The position numbers were made by a program, and so were the translations under genes. From JAJDUF01 sp965214295 (GTDB lineage Bacteria > Chloroflexota > UBA11872 > UBA12225 > JAJDUF01), in assembly GCA_965214295.1 (NCBI GenBank), contig OZ243944.1, positions 2,852,001-2,916,000 of the forward strand: a DNA stretch of 64,000 bases, in the 5' to 3' direction. Of this stretch, positions 25,537-34,633 are shown in pieces. Under the pieces are notes generated by a model, which did not search any database, was not told where the DNA came from, and saw nothing but the letters and a program-made list of their open reading frames with translations. Positions within the stretch are counted from its first letter, which is position 1, and every line of letters starts with the position of its first letter.

Positions 25537-25669
25537 CGGGAGCGGCCCTCTCGATAGGCACGATTCCGTACAATCAACCTGCTATGAGTGACCTCACCTT
25601 CCGACAATCCCAGAAGCTGGTGGACCAGTGGGTCCACGAGCAAGGAACCGACTACTGGCATCCTCTCGC
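25537..25669 (+). repeat. 133-bp direct repeat, right copy
   Basis: Same sequence as 23894-24026; here it runs on into the complete MazG-like gene. Confidence 0.97.
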
Positions 25670-25949
25670 CCAGTTGGCCCGGCTCACCGAAGAGTTAGGC
25701 GAAACGGCACGGCTCGTCAATCACCTGTATGGTGAAAAACCCAAGCGCCCCGACGAGAGTGAGCAGGACTTGGGCCTCGAATTGGCTGATCTGCTCTATA
25801 CGATCATCTGTCTCGCCAACGCCCAAGGCATTGATCTCCAAGACAGCTTCGAGCGCGTGCTGGCCAAGTACCGCCAGCGTGACGCCACACGCTACCGTCC
25901 GGCAATCGCTCCCGCTCCGGGACCGACTGGCCGACAGGACCGCTCCTAG
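25584..25949 (+). CDS. MazG-like nucleotide pyrophosphohydrolase
   Basis: 121 residues of the all-alpha NTP pyrophosphatase superfamily. Metal-binding helix ARLTEELGETARLVNHLYG (EELGE) and the second acidic helix LGLELADLLYTIICLANAQG (ELAD), followed by the family end SFERVLAKYRQRDATR. By family it hydrolyses non-canonical or surplus NTPs to NMP and pyrophosphate. Its upstream region and first 28 codons are present a second time at 23894, 1.64 kb upstream. No ribosome site is obvious, and TACAAT ends nine bases before the ATG, so the mRNA may be leaderless. Confidence 0.9.
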   Translation: MSDLTFRQSQKLVDQWVHEQGTDYWHPLAQLARLTEELGETARLVNHLYGEKPKRPDESEQDLGLELADLLYTIICLANAQGIDLQDSFERVLAKYRQRDATRYRPAIAPAPGPTGRQDRS

Positions 25950-25977
25950 CCGGTACGCTGCGCGGCGCCAACACCCC

Positions 25978-27168
25978 ATGAACACGCGCATGCCGCTGCG
26001 AATTCTCTACGGCCTCGTCGCTTGGCTCCACGTCATCATCGGGGCAGCCCTCGCCATACAAGGACCGGCGCTGCCGCAAATCCGCGCCACGTTCGGCCTC
26101 AGTCTTTTCGGGGTGAGTTGGCTCTTTCCGGCCATGTCGCTAGGCCATCTGCTGGGAGTGCTAGGCAGTGGCGTGCCCAACGTCACCCGTCGTCGCCGAC
26201 TCGTGACCGTGTTCGGCATCGCAACGCTCACTACCGGCTTTGTCATGCTCGGTAGCGCACCACACTGGAGCGTGGCCCTGGCTGCCGGTCTCGTGCTCGG
26301 ACTGGGCTTTGGCTGCCTCGACGTGACACTTAACGCCGCCGTTGGGGATGGCCTCCCTCAGCCACGGGACAAGGCGCGTGTCCTCAACGTGCTACACACG
26401 TTCTTCTCCGGGGGCACGCTGCTCGGACCGCTCCTATGGGCGTGGGGACTGGAGTACGGTGCCACGTGGCGGCAGGCATACTGGCTCGGCGCCCTCTTGC
26501 TGGCACCGAGCCTGCTCGCAGCATCGACGGCCTGGTACCCGGCTGCCCCGCCGCAGCGTGCTTCCCGGCCGCCGGCCTGGCGCCTCCTCCTCGCTGACGC
26601 CTCGCTGTGCTGGCTCGCGCTCATGATGCTGCTGTACGTGGGGGTGGAAGTCGGCATTGCCGCCTGGCTAACCACCTACATGATCGAGCTGCACGGCACC
26701 GCTCCCGCCGCTGGCGCGCGCGCGACGGCCGCCTTCTGGGCCGCCCTCCTGGTTGGCCGGCTCGCCGCGGCCGGCCTCACCGGGCGGTGGAGCGTCCGGC
26801 GAGTATTGCTCACCAGCATGGGTGGGGCAGTGCTCGCCATCGTCGTGGCCATCAGCACCACGAGCAGCGGGATAGCCACCGCTGCGTTTGCGCTCGCCGG
26901 TTTCTGCATTGGCGGCATCTTCCCCACCCTTGTGGCCGTGGCCCAAGCGCGGCTGCCGCTGCAGAGCGGGCCAACCACTGCCTTGATGATGGGGAGCGCA
27001 TCAGTCGGCTGGCTGGTCCTGCCGTTGCTCATGGGTCTAGTCGGGGAGCTTTGGGGTGTTGGCGCCTCGATGATCGGCGTAGCCGTGACGGCCGGCGCGA
27101 TGGTAGCAACGGGTTTTCGCGCTCTCGCGCTCTCGTCCCCCGCTGGCGAGCGCCGCTACTCGAAATAG
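25978..27168 (+). CDS. MFS transporter
   Basis: 396 residues with about 12 hydrophobic segments. The first starts at LRILYGLVAWLHVIIGAALA, the mid-protein loop is around WYPAAPPQRASRPPAW, and a second-half repeat begins at LCWLALMMLLYVGVEVGIAAWL. The sequence resembles the FucP/GlcP-like sugar-transporter or YfmO-like group, but no motif fixes a substrate. ATG at 25978 follows the MazG gene by 28 bases; the larger frame from 25729 overlaps that gene and is not supported. Its 3' end overlaps rpoD (convergent) by 13 bases. Confidence 0.88.
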   Translation: MNTRMPLRILYGLVAWLHVIIGAALAIQGPALPQIRATFGLSLFGVSWLFPAMSLGHLLGVLGSGVPNVTRRRRLVTVFGIATLTTGFVMLGSAPHWSVALAAGLVLGLGFGCLDVTLNAAVGDGLPQPRDKARVLNVLHTFFSGGTLLGPLLWAWGLEYGATWRQAYWLGALLLAPSLLAASTAWYPAAPPQRASRPPAWRLLLADASLCWLALMMLLYVGVEVGIAAWLTTYMIELHGTAPAAGARATAAFWAALLVGRLAAAGLTGRWSVRRVLLTSMGGAVLAIVVAISTTSSGIATAAFALAGFCIGGIFPTLVAVAQARLPLQSGPTTALMMGSASVGWLVLPLLMGLVGELWGVGASMIGVAVTAGAMVATGFRALALSSPAGERRYSK

Positions 27169-28259
27169 TCGCGTAGGCGCCGGCTGCGACTGGGGTGGCG
27201 CAGCTTGCGGAGCGCCTTTGCCTCGATCTGACGAATGCGCTCGCGGGTCACCTTGAAGGTCTTGCCGACCTCTTCCAGCGTGCGGTTGCGCCCATCGTCG
27301 AGGCCATACCGCAGACGCAGGACCTCCCGTTCGCGCGCGGTGAGCGAGTCCAGCACGCTCTCCACTTGATCCTGGAGAGCGCGGCGCGTGGCCTCGTCGG
27401 CCGGCACCACAGCCGTCTCGTCGGGGATGAGGTTGCCGATAGTGCTGCTGTTCTCTTCCCCGACCGGCGTTTCCAAGGAGACCGGCTCCTTAGCAATGTT
27501 GAGTATCTCCTCTACTTTCTCCGGCGCCATGTCCATGGCCCGCGCGAGCTCCTCGGGGGTGGCCTCGCGCCCATGCTCTTGCTGGTACTGGCGCGAAATA
27601 CGCATCAGCTTGTTGATGAGCTCCCCCACATGCACGGGAATGCGGATCGTGCGGGCCTGATCGGCAATCGCCCGCGTAACGGCCTGTCTGATCCACCAAG
27701 TCGCATACGTGGAGAACTTGAACCCGCGCGTATAGTCGAACCGCTCGACGGCCTTGATGAGGCCGATGTTCCCTTCCTGTACGAGGTCGAGCAGAGTCAG
27801 CCCGCGACCCTGGTACCGCTTGGCAACGGAGACGGCCAGCCGCAGATTGGCTTCGATCAGCTGCCGGCGCGCACTTTCGTCACCGTCAGTCATCCGCCGG
27901 GCAATCTCCACCTCTTCCGCCGCGGTCAGCAGCGGGACCTTGCCGATCTCGTGGAGGTAGAGCCGGACCGGATCGTCAACTGCGACCTCGCTGAGATCCT
28001 CGAAGGCCCGCGCCAGCTCCTCAGAGCTTGGTGCCGCGGCCTCATCTCGCTCGGCCTGCGCCGAATCCTCGTCAGTGACGATCTCGATGCCAGCTTCTTG
28101 AATGCGCTCGTAGAGCGGGTCTAGGTTGGCTGGAGCAGCATCCTGCAGTTCGGCCGCCGCGTCAACAACGTCCCGGTGCGTGAGGTACTGCTGCCGGCGG
28201 CCCTTCGCCACGAGGCGCGTGACGACCGCAACTCGCTCCGAGGAGTTCTCTGCAACCAT
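27156..28259 (-). CDS. rpoD: principal RNA polymerase sigma factor (RpoD/SigA)
   Basis: 367 residues. Region 1.2 (DDPVRLYLHEIGKVPLLTAA), region 2 (NLRLAVSVAKRYQGRGLTLL, then DLVQEGNIGLIKAVERFDY and FSTYATWWIRQAVTRAI), region 3 (IPVHVGELINKLMR) and region 4 (LTAREREVLRLRYGLDDG then TLEEVGKTFKVTRERIRQIE). Size and all regions are those of a housekeeping sigma factor with a short region 1. ATG at 28259; a longer frame to 28322 is unsupported. It lies 66 bases after dnaG on the same strand, the classical dnaG-rpoD order. It would recognise promoters such as that at 1147. Confidence 0.97.
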   Translation of the reverse strand: MVAENSSERVAVVTRLVAKGRRQQYLTHRDVVDAAAELQDAAPANLDPLYERIQEAGIEIVTDEDSAQAERDEAAAPSSEELARAFEDLSEVAVDDPVRLYLHEIGKVPLLTAAEEVEIARRMTDGDESARRQLIEANLRLAVSVAKRYQGRGLTLLDLVQEGNIGLIKAVERFDYTRGFKFSTYATWWIRQAVTRAIADQARTIRIPVHVGELINKLMRISRQYQQEHGREATPEELARAMDMAPEKVEEILNIAKEPVSLETPVGEENSSTIGNLIPDETAVVPADEATRRALQDQVESVLDSLTAREREVLRLRYGLDDGRNRTLEEVGKTFKVTRERIRQIEAKALRKLRHPSRSRRLRDYFE

Positions 28260-28325
28260 TGAGGCACACCCCCGGCAGGCTGTGGACCCTGCCGTCACAA
28301 CAAGTAAACGAGGATGGCCCACCGT

Positions 28326-30266
28326 CTAGGCGGGTGCCGCAGTATACAAGGGCGCCCGGTTGAGCGCAAGCCAGACGCGGTTGAGGTCGTTGGTCACCTC
28401 GACCTGCCGCCGGAGCAGCTCGCTCAGATCATCCGGCTGTTCGGCGGCAGCCATCTGCTCCCGCACGCGCCGCAACGTCTCCTTCAGCGCCCACTCTCGC
28501 AAGCGCAGCGTCACCTGAATGAGGTCGGCCTGGCGCTGCGAGCCGGTCATTGGCGGACTCTTGGCACTGCGCTCGACGAGCTTGTCGAAATGAGACCGCA
28601 GGCTTTCGTCGAGCTTCGCGCGAATAGTGGCGGCTGTTGACTCTCCTGCAGCCAACTGCACAGAGTCGGGGAGCCGGGTGGTGGCCTGCACCACTGCGCG
28701 ATAGATCTCGCGGTACTCCGGTCGCCGAAAGTCGGTCTCGGCCGGCCGGTAGACGAGGTCCGCCAGCAGGTCCGGTGCAGACAGCAGCACGCCGAGGCAG
28801 TGTCGCTCCAGTGTTTCCAGCGCCTCCGGTGATCCTGCCCTTGGCGGCTCCAACGATGCCGGTGCATCGGCCTCGTCGGACGAGGGCGGCGGCTCCCGCC
28901 GGCGGTTGGATCGCCGGGGCGTTTTCGGACGCGATGCCGCGTAGTCATTGTGGACGGTCCGCTCGTCCATCCCCAAACGCTCGGCCAGCAACCCCAGATA
29001 GTGGGCACGGGCGATGTGGCCACCGACGGCGCGGATGAGCGGGAAGAGGCGGTAGGCCACGGCGGACTTCTCGCGCGCGGTGCTGAGATCGGCCTCAGCG
29101 ACGGCCGCTTCAATCGCAAACTCGACGACCGGCTTGGCCTGCTTGATTAGCGTTTCCCATTGGCGCGGATCGGTGCGGATCACATCATCCGGGTCGCGGC
29201 CGGCCGGCAGCGCGGCAATGCGAATCTCGCCTTGGATGACTTGCTCGTAGTGAATGAGACCACGTGCATCGGGAATCGGCAGGGCATCTGCGCCCAGGGC
29301 TTCACGCACTACGCCCAGCCCGCGGATGGTCGCCGCCTGGCCGGCGCTATCGGCATCGAGCGCCAGCACAAGGTTCTCGCTGTAGCGGCGCAATTGGCGT
29401 ACCTGCTGCTTGGTCAACGCCGTGCCCAAGGCTGCAACGACGTTGGTGTAAGTGTGCTGGTGCGCGATCACCGCATCCATGTAGCCCTCGACAATGATGG
29501 CCTGATCTTCGCGTCGGATGGCCTGCCGCGCCTGGTCGAGGCCGTAGAGCACGGTGCTCTTGTCGAACAGCGGCGTTTGCGGCGAGTTGAGATACTTCGG
29601 CTGACCCTCGCCGAGAATCCGGCCCCCAAACCCGATCACCCTGCCGCCGGCATCGCGAATGGGAAAGAGCAGCCGCCCTCGGAACAGGTCGTACCGGCCA
29701 CGCTCGCCTTCGCGCAGGAGGCCCGCCTCAACCGCCAGCTCCGCAGCATGGCGCCGCTGCCGCAGGTGTTTCAGGAGCACATCCCAGCGGTCGGGAGCGT
29801 AGCCGAGACCAAAGCCCTCGACAGTGGCTGCTGTCAGACCACGCGATTCCACGTACTTACGGACCGCTTGCGCTTCTGGCGTGCGCGCTTCGAGCAGTTG
29901 ACGATGGTAGAAGGCGGCGGCCTCAGCCAGCACCGCGAGTAGCCGCTGGCGGTGCTCCGTGGCCTGGGGATCGCGGCGCCGCTCCGGGAGATCCACACCG
30001 GCGCGCTGGGCCAAGTGGCGTAGCGCCTCACCGAAATCGAGGTGCTCGGTTTCCTGTACCCAGGTGAACGCATCTCCACTCTTGCCGCAGCCGAAGCAGT
30101 GATAGGAACCTTGATCGGGGTAGACGACGAACGACGGCGTCTTCTCGTCGTGGAACGGGCACAACCCCTTGAGGGTGCGCCCGGCCTTCTTGAGCGCCAC
30201 GCGGCTGCCGACGAGGTCGGTGATATGCACCCGCTGCTTGATTTCGTCAATGACTGGATCGGCCAT
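28326..30266 (-). CDS. dnaG: DNA primase
   Basis: 646 residues. CHC2 zinc ribbon at residues 35-70 (CPFHDEKTPSF ... YHCFGCGKSGD), then the catalytic core start (RGLTAATVEGFGLGYAPD), the Toprim domain with IIVEGYMDAV and VLALDADSAGQ, and a C-terminal helicase-binding region after a charged low-complexity linker (about 430-480, rich in R, P, S, E). It makes RNA primers at the replication fork. The start at MADPVIDEIKQRV matches the family; an upstream in-frame extension to 30395 is Arg/Gly-rich and not supported. Confidence 0.97.
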   Translation of the reverse strand: MADPVIDEIKQRVHITDLVGSRVALKKAGRTLKGLCPFHDEKTPSFVVYPDQGSYHCFGCGKSGDAFTWVQETEHLDFGEALRHLAQRAGVDLPERRRDPQATEHRQRLLAVLAEAAAFYHRQLLEARTPEAQAVRKYVESRGLTAATVEGFGLGYAPDRWDVLLKHLRQRRHAAELAVEAGLLREGERGRYDLFRGRLLFPIRDAGGRVIGFGGRILGEGQPKYLNSPQTPLFDKSTVLYGLDQARQAIRREDQAIIVEGYMDAVIAHQHTYTNVVAALGTALTKQQVRQLRRYSENLVLALDADSAGQAATIRGLGVVREALGADALPIPDARGLIHYEQVIQGEIRIAALPAGRDPDDVIRTDPRQWETLIKQAKPVVEFAIEAAVAEADLSTAREKSAVAYRLFPLIRAVGGHIARAHYLGLLAERLGMDERTVHNDYAASRPKTPRRSNRRREPPPSSDEADAPASLEPPRAGSPEALETLERHCLGVLLSAPDLLADLVYRPAETDFRRPEYREIYRAVVQATTRLPDSVQLAAGESTAATIRAKLDESLRSHFDKLVERSAKSPPMTGSQRQADLIQVTLRLREWALKETLRRVREQMAAAEQPDDLSELLRRQVEVTNDLNRVWLALNRAPLYTAAPA

Positions 30267-30424
30267 GATGAATGAACGGGCGCCGTAGCCCTGCCCAAGG
30301 CGGCAACCGCCCCCGCCTCCGATACAACGGCGGCGGGGACGCTGCGGTTGCCGTGGCGTGAGCCGCCGGCGTGCCGGGCTACCACACGGCGGCAAGCCGG
30401 GCCAATGGATTCTTGGCGAAAATC

Positions 30425-30817
30425 CTACGCTGCGTTCTCGTCCGGTTGATGCACGCCAAACGTATTACCTTCAGGATCGATGAAGTATCCTCGCCAAGCC
30501 ATCTTGGGAATCGCAAACTTCGGCAAAGCAACAATGCCGCCGGCTGCTGCTATCTTGCTTGCCACCGCGTCGAAGTTATCCACCTGCACGGTGCATACGT
30601 AGGCATTCGTACCGTGTGCTGGGGGCGGTGTCTTGGCGGGACGCGGTTGCAAGCCGCCGTTTATGCCCGGCTCGTTGCTATCCTTGTCCGCCGTCATGAT
30701 CAGCCAGTAATCCCGAGCGCCCCATTGCTCGAATCTCCAGCCAAATACGGCTCGGTAAAAGGACATGGCGCGCTCAGGATCGTCCGCCTGTATTTCGAAA
30801 TGTACGACTCCCCCCAT
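30425..30817 (-). CDS. VOC-family (glyoxalase fold) protein
   Basis: 130 residues. Begins MGGVVHFEIQADDPERAMSF with YRAVFGWRFEQWG, and a second half VCTVQVDNFDAVASKIAAAG ending YFIDPEGNTFGV, i.e. the two beta-alpha-beta-beta-beta units of the VOC fold with typical metal-site His, Glu positions. Often annotated as glyoxalase/bleomycin-resistance protein; exact activity unknown. Lies 105 bases downstream of the dikinase on the same strand. The longer frame (to 30922) is not supported. Confidence 0.88.
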   Translation of the reverse strand: MGGVVHFEIQADDPERAMSFYRAVFGWRFEQWGARDYWLIMTADKDSNEPGINGGLQPRPAKTPPPAHGTNAYVCTVQVDNFDAVASKIAAAGGIVALPKFAIPKMAWRGYFIDPEGNTFGVHQPDENAA

Positions 30818-30922
30818 AGCTCGCTCCTCTCCACAGTGAGTTATATCGACTCCGAGCGTCAACTGAGACAGGAGAGCCGCCACAGACTGTGCTTTGCGCT
30901 GATCGACTCGTGATCTCCGCAA

Positions 30923-33748
30923 CTATACGTCGCGTGGGCCGCTGTGCGCCAGCGCCGCCTGAGCGGCGGCCAGGCGGGCGACGGGCACGCGGAACGGCGA
31001 GCAGCTGACGTAGTCCAGACCGATCTCGTGACAATAGGTAACTGACGCCGGGTCGCCGCCATGCTCGCCACAAATCCCAATCTCCAAATCAGGACGGGTC
31101 GCGCGACCGAGTTCCACACCCATCTTGATGAGCTTCCCCACGCCGTTGCGGTCCAGCGTCTGGAAGGGGTTTTCGGGCAGGACGCCCTGCTCCATATAGG
31201 GCAGCAAGAATTTGCTCTCGGCGTCGTCGCGGGAGTATCCGAAGGTCGTCTGGGTCAAGTCGTTGGTGCCGTAGCTGAAGAACTCGGCGTGCTCGGCGAT
31301 CTCGTCAGCCGTGAGCGCGGCCCGCGGCAACTCGATCATGGTGCCGAACTTGTAGTGCAGGTCTTGGCCGGTTGCCTGCTCGATTTCGGCGGCGACATCC
31401 TCGAGCTGGTCGCGGACCATCTTCAGCTCGTTGACGTGCCCGACCAACGGAATCATGATCTCCGGCCGGACATCCACTCCGTTCTTGGCCAGATCGCTCG
31501 CGGCGTTGAGAATCGCCTGCACTTGCATGGCGTAGATGGCCGGGTAGAGCAGCCCCAGCCGGCAGCCACGCATACCGAGCATCGGGTTGGCCTCGGTCAT
31601 CTGCCCAACGGCCTGGAGCAAGTACTCGGTTTCGTCCCGGTCGGCGGGAGAGACGCCCCGGTGCGTTAGCTCCAGGAGCTGAACCCGCAATTCTTCGTAG
31701 TTGGGTAGAAACTCGTGGAGTGGAGGATCGAGCAGCCGGATAATCACCGGCTTGCCGGCCATCGCGTTGAGGACGCCGCGGAAGTCCTCGGTCTGGATCC
31801 CCTGCAACCGGTGGAGCGCTTCGCGATAACCCGTTACCTCTGCCGACGCTGCAACCTTGGCCTCCTGCTCGGCCACCAGTTGTTGAGCGGCCGCACGCTC
31901 GCGGCGGCCTTCCGCTGCCGCGAGCGCCGCCCGGCGCTGCGCCAGCTCGTTCTCCAGCGCCGTCGCCTCACCGGCCGCCAGGATCATCTGCTGCACGATG
32001 GGCAGGCGATCTTCCTCGAAGAACATATGCTCGGTGCGACAGAGGCCGATTCCCTCGGCGCCGAAGCGCAGCGCTCGCTGGGCGTCCCGAGGATAGTCAG
32101 CGTTGGCCCACACGCCGAGCTTCCGAAACTCGTCGGCCCAGGACAGCAATTCCTGGAGTTCTTGCTCATCTTCGAGGTGGGTTTCTACCGTCGGGATGAC
32201 GCCGGTGAACACCTCGCCGGTAGTCCCGTCAAGGCTGATCGGGTCGTTCTCGCGCACCACCTGTCCGTTGACGGTGAATTGGCGCTGCTGGGTGTCCACC
32301 CGGATGGCCTCGGCTCCGGCCACACACGACTTACCCAAGCCGCGCGCAACCACGGCAGCATGACTCGTGGCGCCCCCGCGCGCGGTCAGAATACCTTGGG
32401 CCACCAGCATCCCATGCACGTCGTCGGGATTCGTTTCCGGCCGCACCAGGATGACCGCTTCACCGGCACCGCCCAGTTCGGCGGCGCGGTCGGCGTCGAA
32501 GATGGCCTTGCCGGTGGCCGCACCCGGCGAGGCGTTCAAGCCGGTGGTCAGCCAGCGGCCGGCCGCAGAAGCCTCAGTTTTAGCCGCTTCATCGAAGTGC
32601 GGGAGGAGCAACTGGTAAATCTGATCCGGCTCGACCCGCTGGACCGCTTCCTCCTGGCTGATGAGACCTTCCTGCGCCATGTCTACGGCGATCTTCACGG
32701 CAGCGGCGGCGGTCCGCTTGGCCGAGCGGGTCTGCAGCATGTACAGCGTTCCGCGCTCAATAGTGAACTCCAGGTCCTGCGTATCGCGATAGTGCCGCTC
32801 CAACCGCTCGGCGATGGCCTCGAACTCCCGGTACACCGTGGGCATAGCGCGGGCCAGTTGTGCGATGGGCTGCGGGGTGCGAATGCCCGCGACGACATCT
32901 TCCCCCTGCGCGTTCGTCAAGAACTCGCCAAAGAGCCGCTGCTCCCCCGTCGCCGGGTCGCGGGTGAAGGCGACCCCCGTACCCGAATCCTCGCCCATGT
33001 TGCCGAACACCATCGTCACGATGTTGACGGCCGTACCCAGATCGTGGGGGAGCTTGTGGAAGTCACGGTAGGCATAGGCGCGCGGATTGTCCCAGGACGC
33101 GAACACTGCTTCTATCGCTTGCCGCAGCTGCTCATAGGGATCGTCCGGGAACTCCTGCCCGGTTTCCTCGCGCACGAGCGCCTTGAAGCGTTCGACCACC
33201 TCCATCAATTGGTCGGCCGTCAGGTCGGTATCCTGCGTGGCGCCCACCTCCCGTTTGACCTCATCGAGCAGCTCCTCGAAACGCTCGCCGGGTGCGCCCA
33301 TCACGATCTTGCCGAACATCTGGATGAACCGGCGGTAGGCATCGTTGCCAAAGCGCTCGTTGCCGGTCAATCGCGCCAAGCCCTGGAGCGTGGCGGTATT
33401 CAGGCCGAGGTTAAGCACCGTGTCCATCATGCCGGGCATCGAGAACTTGGCCCCGGAGCGCACGGACACCAGCAGCGGATTCCGGGGGTTGCCAAACTGC
33501 TTGTCGGTCGCGGCTTCGACCTCCTGCATCGCGGCGAGCGTCTGCTCCCACAGCCCCGTGGGAAACCGCTTACCGGCAGCGTTGTAGGCATTACAGGCTG
33601 CCGTCGTAATCGTGAAGCCCGGTGGCACCGGCAGGTGAGCGTTCGTCATTTCCGAAAGGCCAGCGCCTTTGCCACCCAAGAGATCGCGCATCTCCGCATT
33701 GCCGTCTGCGAAGCGATAGACCCATTTTGTCTCTGTCTCCGTACTCAT
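30923..33748 (-). CDS. ppdK: pyruvate, phosphate dikinase
   Basis: 941 residues. Interconverts pyruvate + ATP + Pi with PEP + AMP + PPi. N-terminal ATP-grasp (MRDLLGGKGAGLSEM, SVRSGAKFSMPGMMDTVLNL, GEDSGTGVAFTRDPATGE), central phospho-His domain (GGATSHAAVVARGLGKSC) and C-terminal TIM barrel (GIGLCRTEHMFFEEDRLP, PVIIRLLDPPLHEFLP, GTNDLTQTTFGYSRDD, ICGEHGGDPASV). About 60 residues (roughly 590-650) form an Ala/Glu/Arg/Gln-rich, probably coiled-coil insertion within the barrel, making it longer than the usual 870-880. ATG at 33748 follows AAGGAAGAAAG. A TATAAT on the same strand lies at 33820-33825. Confidence 0.96.
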   Translation of the reverse strand: MSTETETKWVYRFADGNAEMRDLLGGKGAGLSEMTNAHLPVPPGFTITTAACNAYNAAGKRFPTGLWEQTLAAMQEVEAATDKQFGNPRNPLLVSVRSGAKFSMPGMMDTVLNLGLNTATLQGLARLTGNERFGNDAYRRFIQMFGKIVMGAPGERFEELLDEVKREVGATQDTDLTADQLMEVVERFKALVREETGQEFPDDPYEQLRQAIEAVFASWDNPRAYAYRDFHKLPHDLGTAVNIVTMVFGNMGEDSGTGVAFTRDPATGEQRLFGEFLTNAQGEDVVAGIRTPQPIAQLARAMPTVYREFEAIAERLERHYRDTQDLEFTIERGTLYMLQTRSAKRTAAAAVKIAVDMAQEGLISQEEAVQRVEPDQIYQLLLPHFDEAAKTEASAAGRWLTTGLNASPGAATGKAIFDADRAAELGGAGEAVILVRPETNPDDVHGMLVAQGILTARGGATSHAAVVARGLGKSCVAGAEAIRVDTQQRQFTVNGQVVRENDPISLDGTTGEVFTGVIPTVETHLEDEQELQELLSWADEFRKLGVWANADYPRDAQRALRFGAEGIGLCRTEHMFFEEDRLPIVQQMILAAGEATALENELAQRRAALAAAEGRRERAAAQQLVAEQEAKVAASAEVTGYREALHRLQGIQTEDFRGVLNAMAGKPVIIRLLDPPLHEFLPNYEELRVQLLELTHRGVSPADRDETEYLLQAVGQMTEANPMLGMRGCRLGLLYPAIYAMQVQAILNAASDLAKNGVDVRPEIMIPLVGHVNELKMVRDQLEDVAAEIEQATGQDLHYKFGTMIELPRAALTADEIAEHAEFFSYGTNDLTQTTFGYSRDDAESKFLLPYMEQGVLPENPFQTLDRNGVGKLIKMGVELGRATRPDLEIGICGEHGGDPASVTYCHEIGLDYVSCSPFRVPVARLAAAQAALAHSGPRDV

Positions 33749-33819
33749 AGTGTCTTTCTTCCTTGTCCGAAGAGTGGTCATCTCCACCGGGCCGGAGCGA
33801 TGCTGGCCACGACCGCAAC

Positions 33820-33825
33820 ATTATA
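33820..33825 (-). promoter_or_regulatory. candidate -10 element for the dikinase
   Basis: TATAAT on the minus strand, about 72 bases upstream of the start codon; no good -35 hexamer at 16-18 bases spacing, so it is only a candidate. Confidence 0.35.
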
Positions 33826-34029
33826 CTACCAGCCGGCATATCGCGTATGGAACGACGTCTGCCGCGCTGCGAGATACCGTTAACCGGAAGCCGGGCTGCA
33901 TTTCTAGGGAGAATCGAGGCCCCTGTGGGCTGCCCAAGCGGCATTTACTCCGTGACGGTGGTATGTGACAAACAGGTGACAATACGATGCGCTGTGCTCC
34001 TCACACCACCCGCCTCCGGCAGGCTCTTC

Positions 34030-34050
34030 CTCTCCACATCATGCGGAGAG
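34030..34050 (-). terminator. hairpin after the cupin gene
   Basis: CTCTCC-N9-GGAGAG stem 38 bases after the cupin stop; no T-run, so a weak candidate. Confidence 0.3.
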
Positions 34051-34087
34051 CAGGGTAAGGTGCTCTGCATCTCGGCTTGCACCCCGG

Positions 34088-34519
34088 CTAGCCCTCGGAC
34101 GCCTCGTTGTAGACCAACTCGTCGTCGGCGACGGTACGGCAGACAATTGCTACGACCGGCTCGGTCCGGCTCAGGTTGATCTCCTGGTGCAGTGCCCCCG
34201 CGGGGACAAAGATGAAGTCGCCGGGGCCGGCATCAGCGTGCTCCGATAGGTCCGGCCCCCAGCGGAAGCGCGCGTGGCCGGAGATGATGTAGATGCCGGA
34301 TTCGGCGGCGCCATGGTGATGCACGCCGGATTCCAAGCCCGGCGCAACGGTCACATGCCCCATCCAGAGACGCTCTGCGCCGGTAGTTTCCAGCGAGACG
34401 CCGGCCTGGCGCTGCATTCCTGGCGTCTGGGTAGTACCACCATCCCGTTCCGCCGGTCGGAGCACGCGGAGTCGGGCACTGCCGGCGCGTGTAGCGTTCT
34501 GCGCGGTCTCGGTCGTCAT
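34088..34519 (-). CDS. cupin-domain protein
   Basis: 143 residues. A single cupin barrel: motif 1 around PGLESGVHHHGAAESGIYII (HHH and Glu metal ligands) and motif 2 around GDFIFVPAGALHQEIN (His). The first 30 residues look unstructured. Could be a small dioxygenase/isomerase or a sugar- or effector-binding barrel; substrate unknown. It stands alone on the minus strand between glyS and the dikinase. Confidence 0.88.
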   Translation of the reverse strand: MTTETAQNATRAGSARLRVLRPAERDGGTTQTPGMQRQAGVSLETTGAERLWMGHVTVAPGLESGVHHHGAAESGIYIISGHARFRWGPDLSEHADAGPGDFIFVPAGALHQEINLSRTEPVVAIVCRTVADDELVYNEASEG

Positions 34520-34559
34520 TGTTGCCCCCGTAGCACCTGCGCCTATGGTTGAGAGATAG

Positions 34560-34601
34560 CGCCGGTCTTTGCCGGCGTCTGCTGCCCCTAGGAACCCCTA
34601 G
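34560..34601 (-). terminator. paired hairpins after glyS
   Basis: CGCCGG-N6-CCGGCG (34560-34577) and CTAGG-AACC-CCTAG (34588-34601) lie in the 114-base gap after glyS. No T-run. They may end the long housekeeping transcript. Confidence 0.35.
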
Positions 34602-34633
34602 TGAAGGTTGTTGAGCCGCTGTCCCTCTCGCCA

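Larger units (their letters stand above)
33749..34087. other. intergenic region
   Basis: No gene seen. It contains a TATAAT (minus strand) for the dikinase and a hairpin at 34030-34050 after the cupin gene; nothing else recognised. Confidence 0.5.

Noticed and set aside
31715..33883. Plus-strand open frame of 722 codons
   Set aside because: Antisense to pyruvate phosphate dikinase; long antisense frames arise here from strong third-position GC bias.
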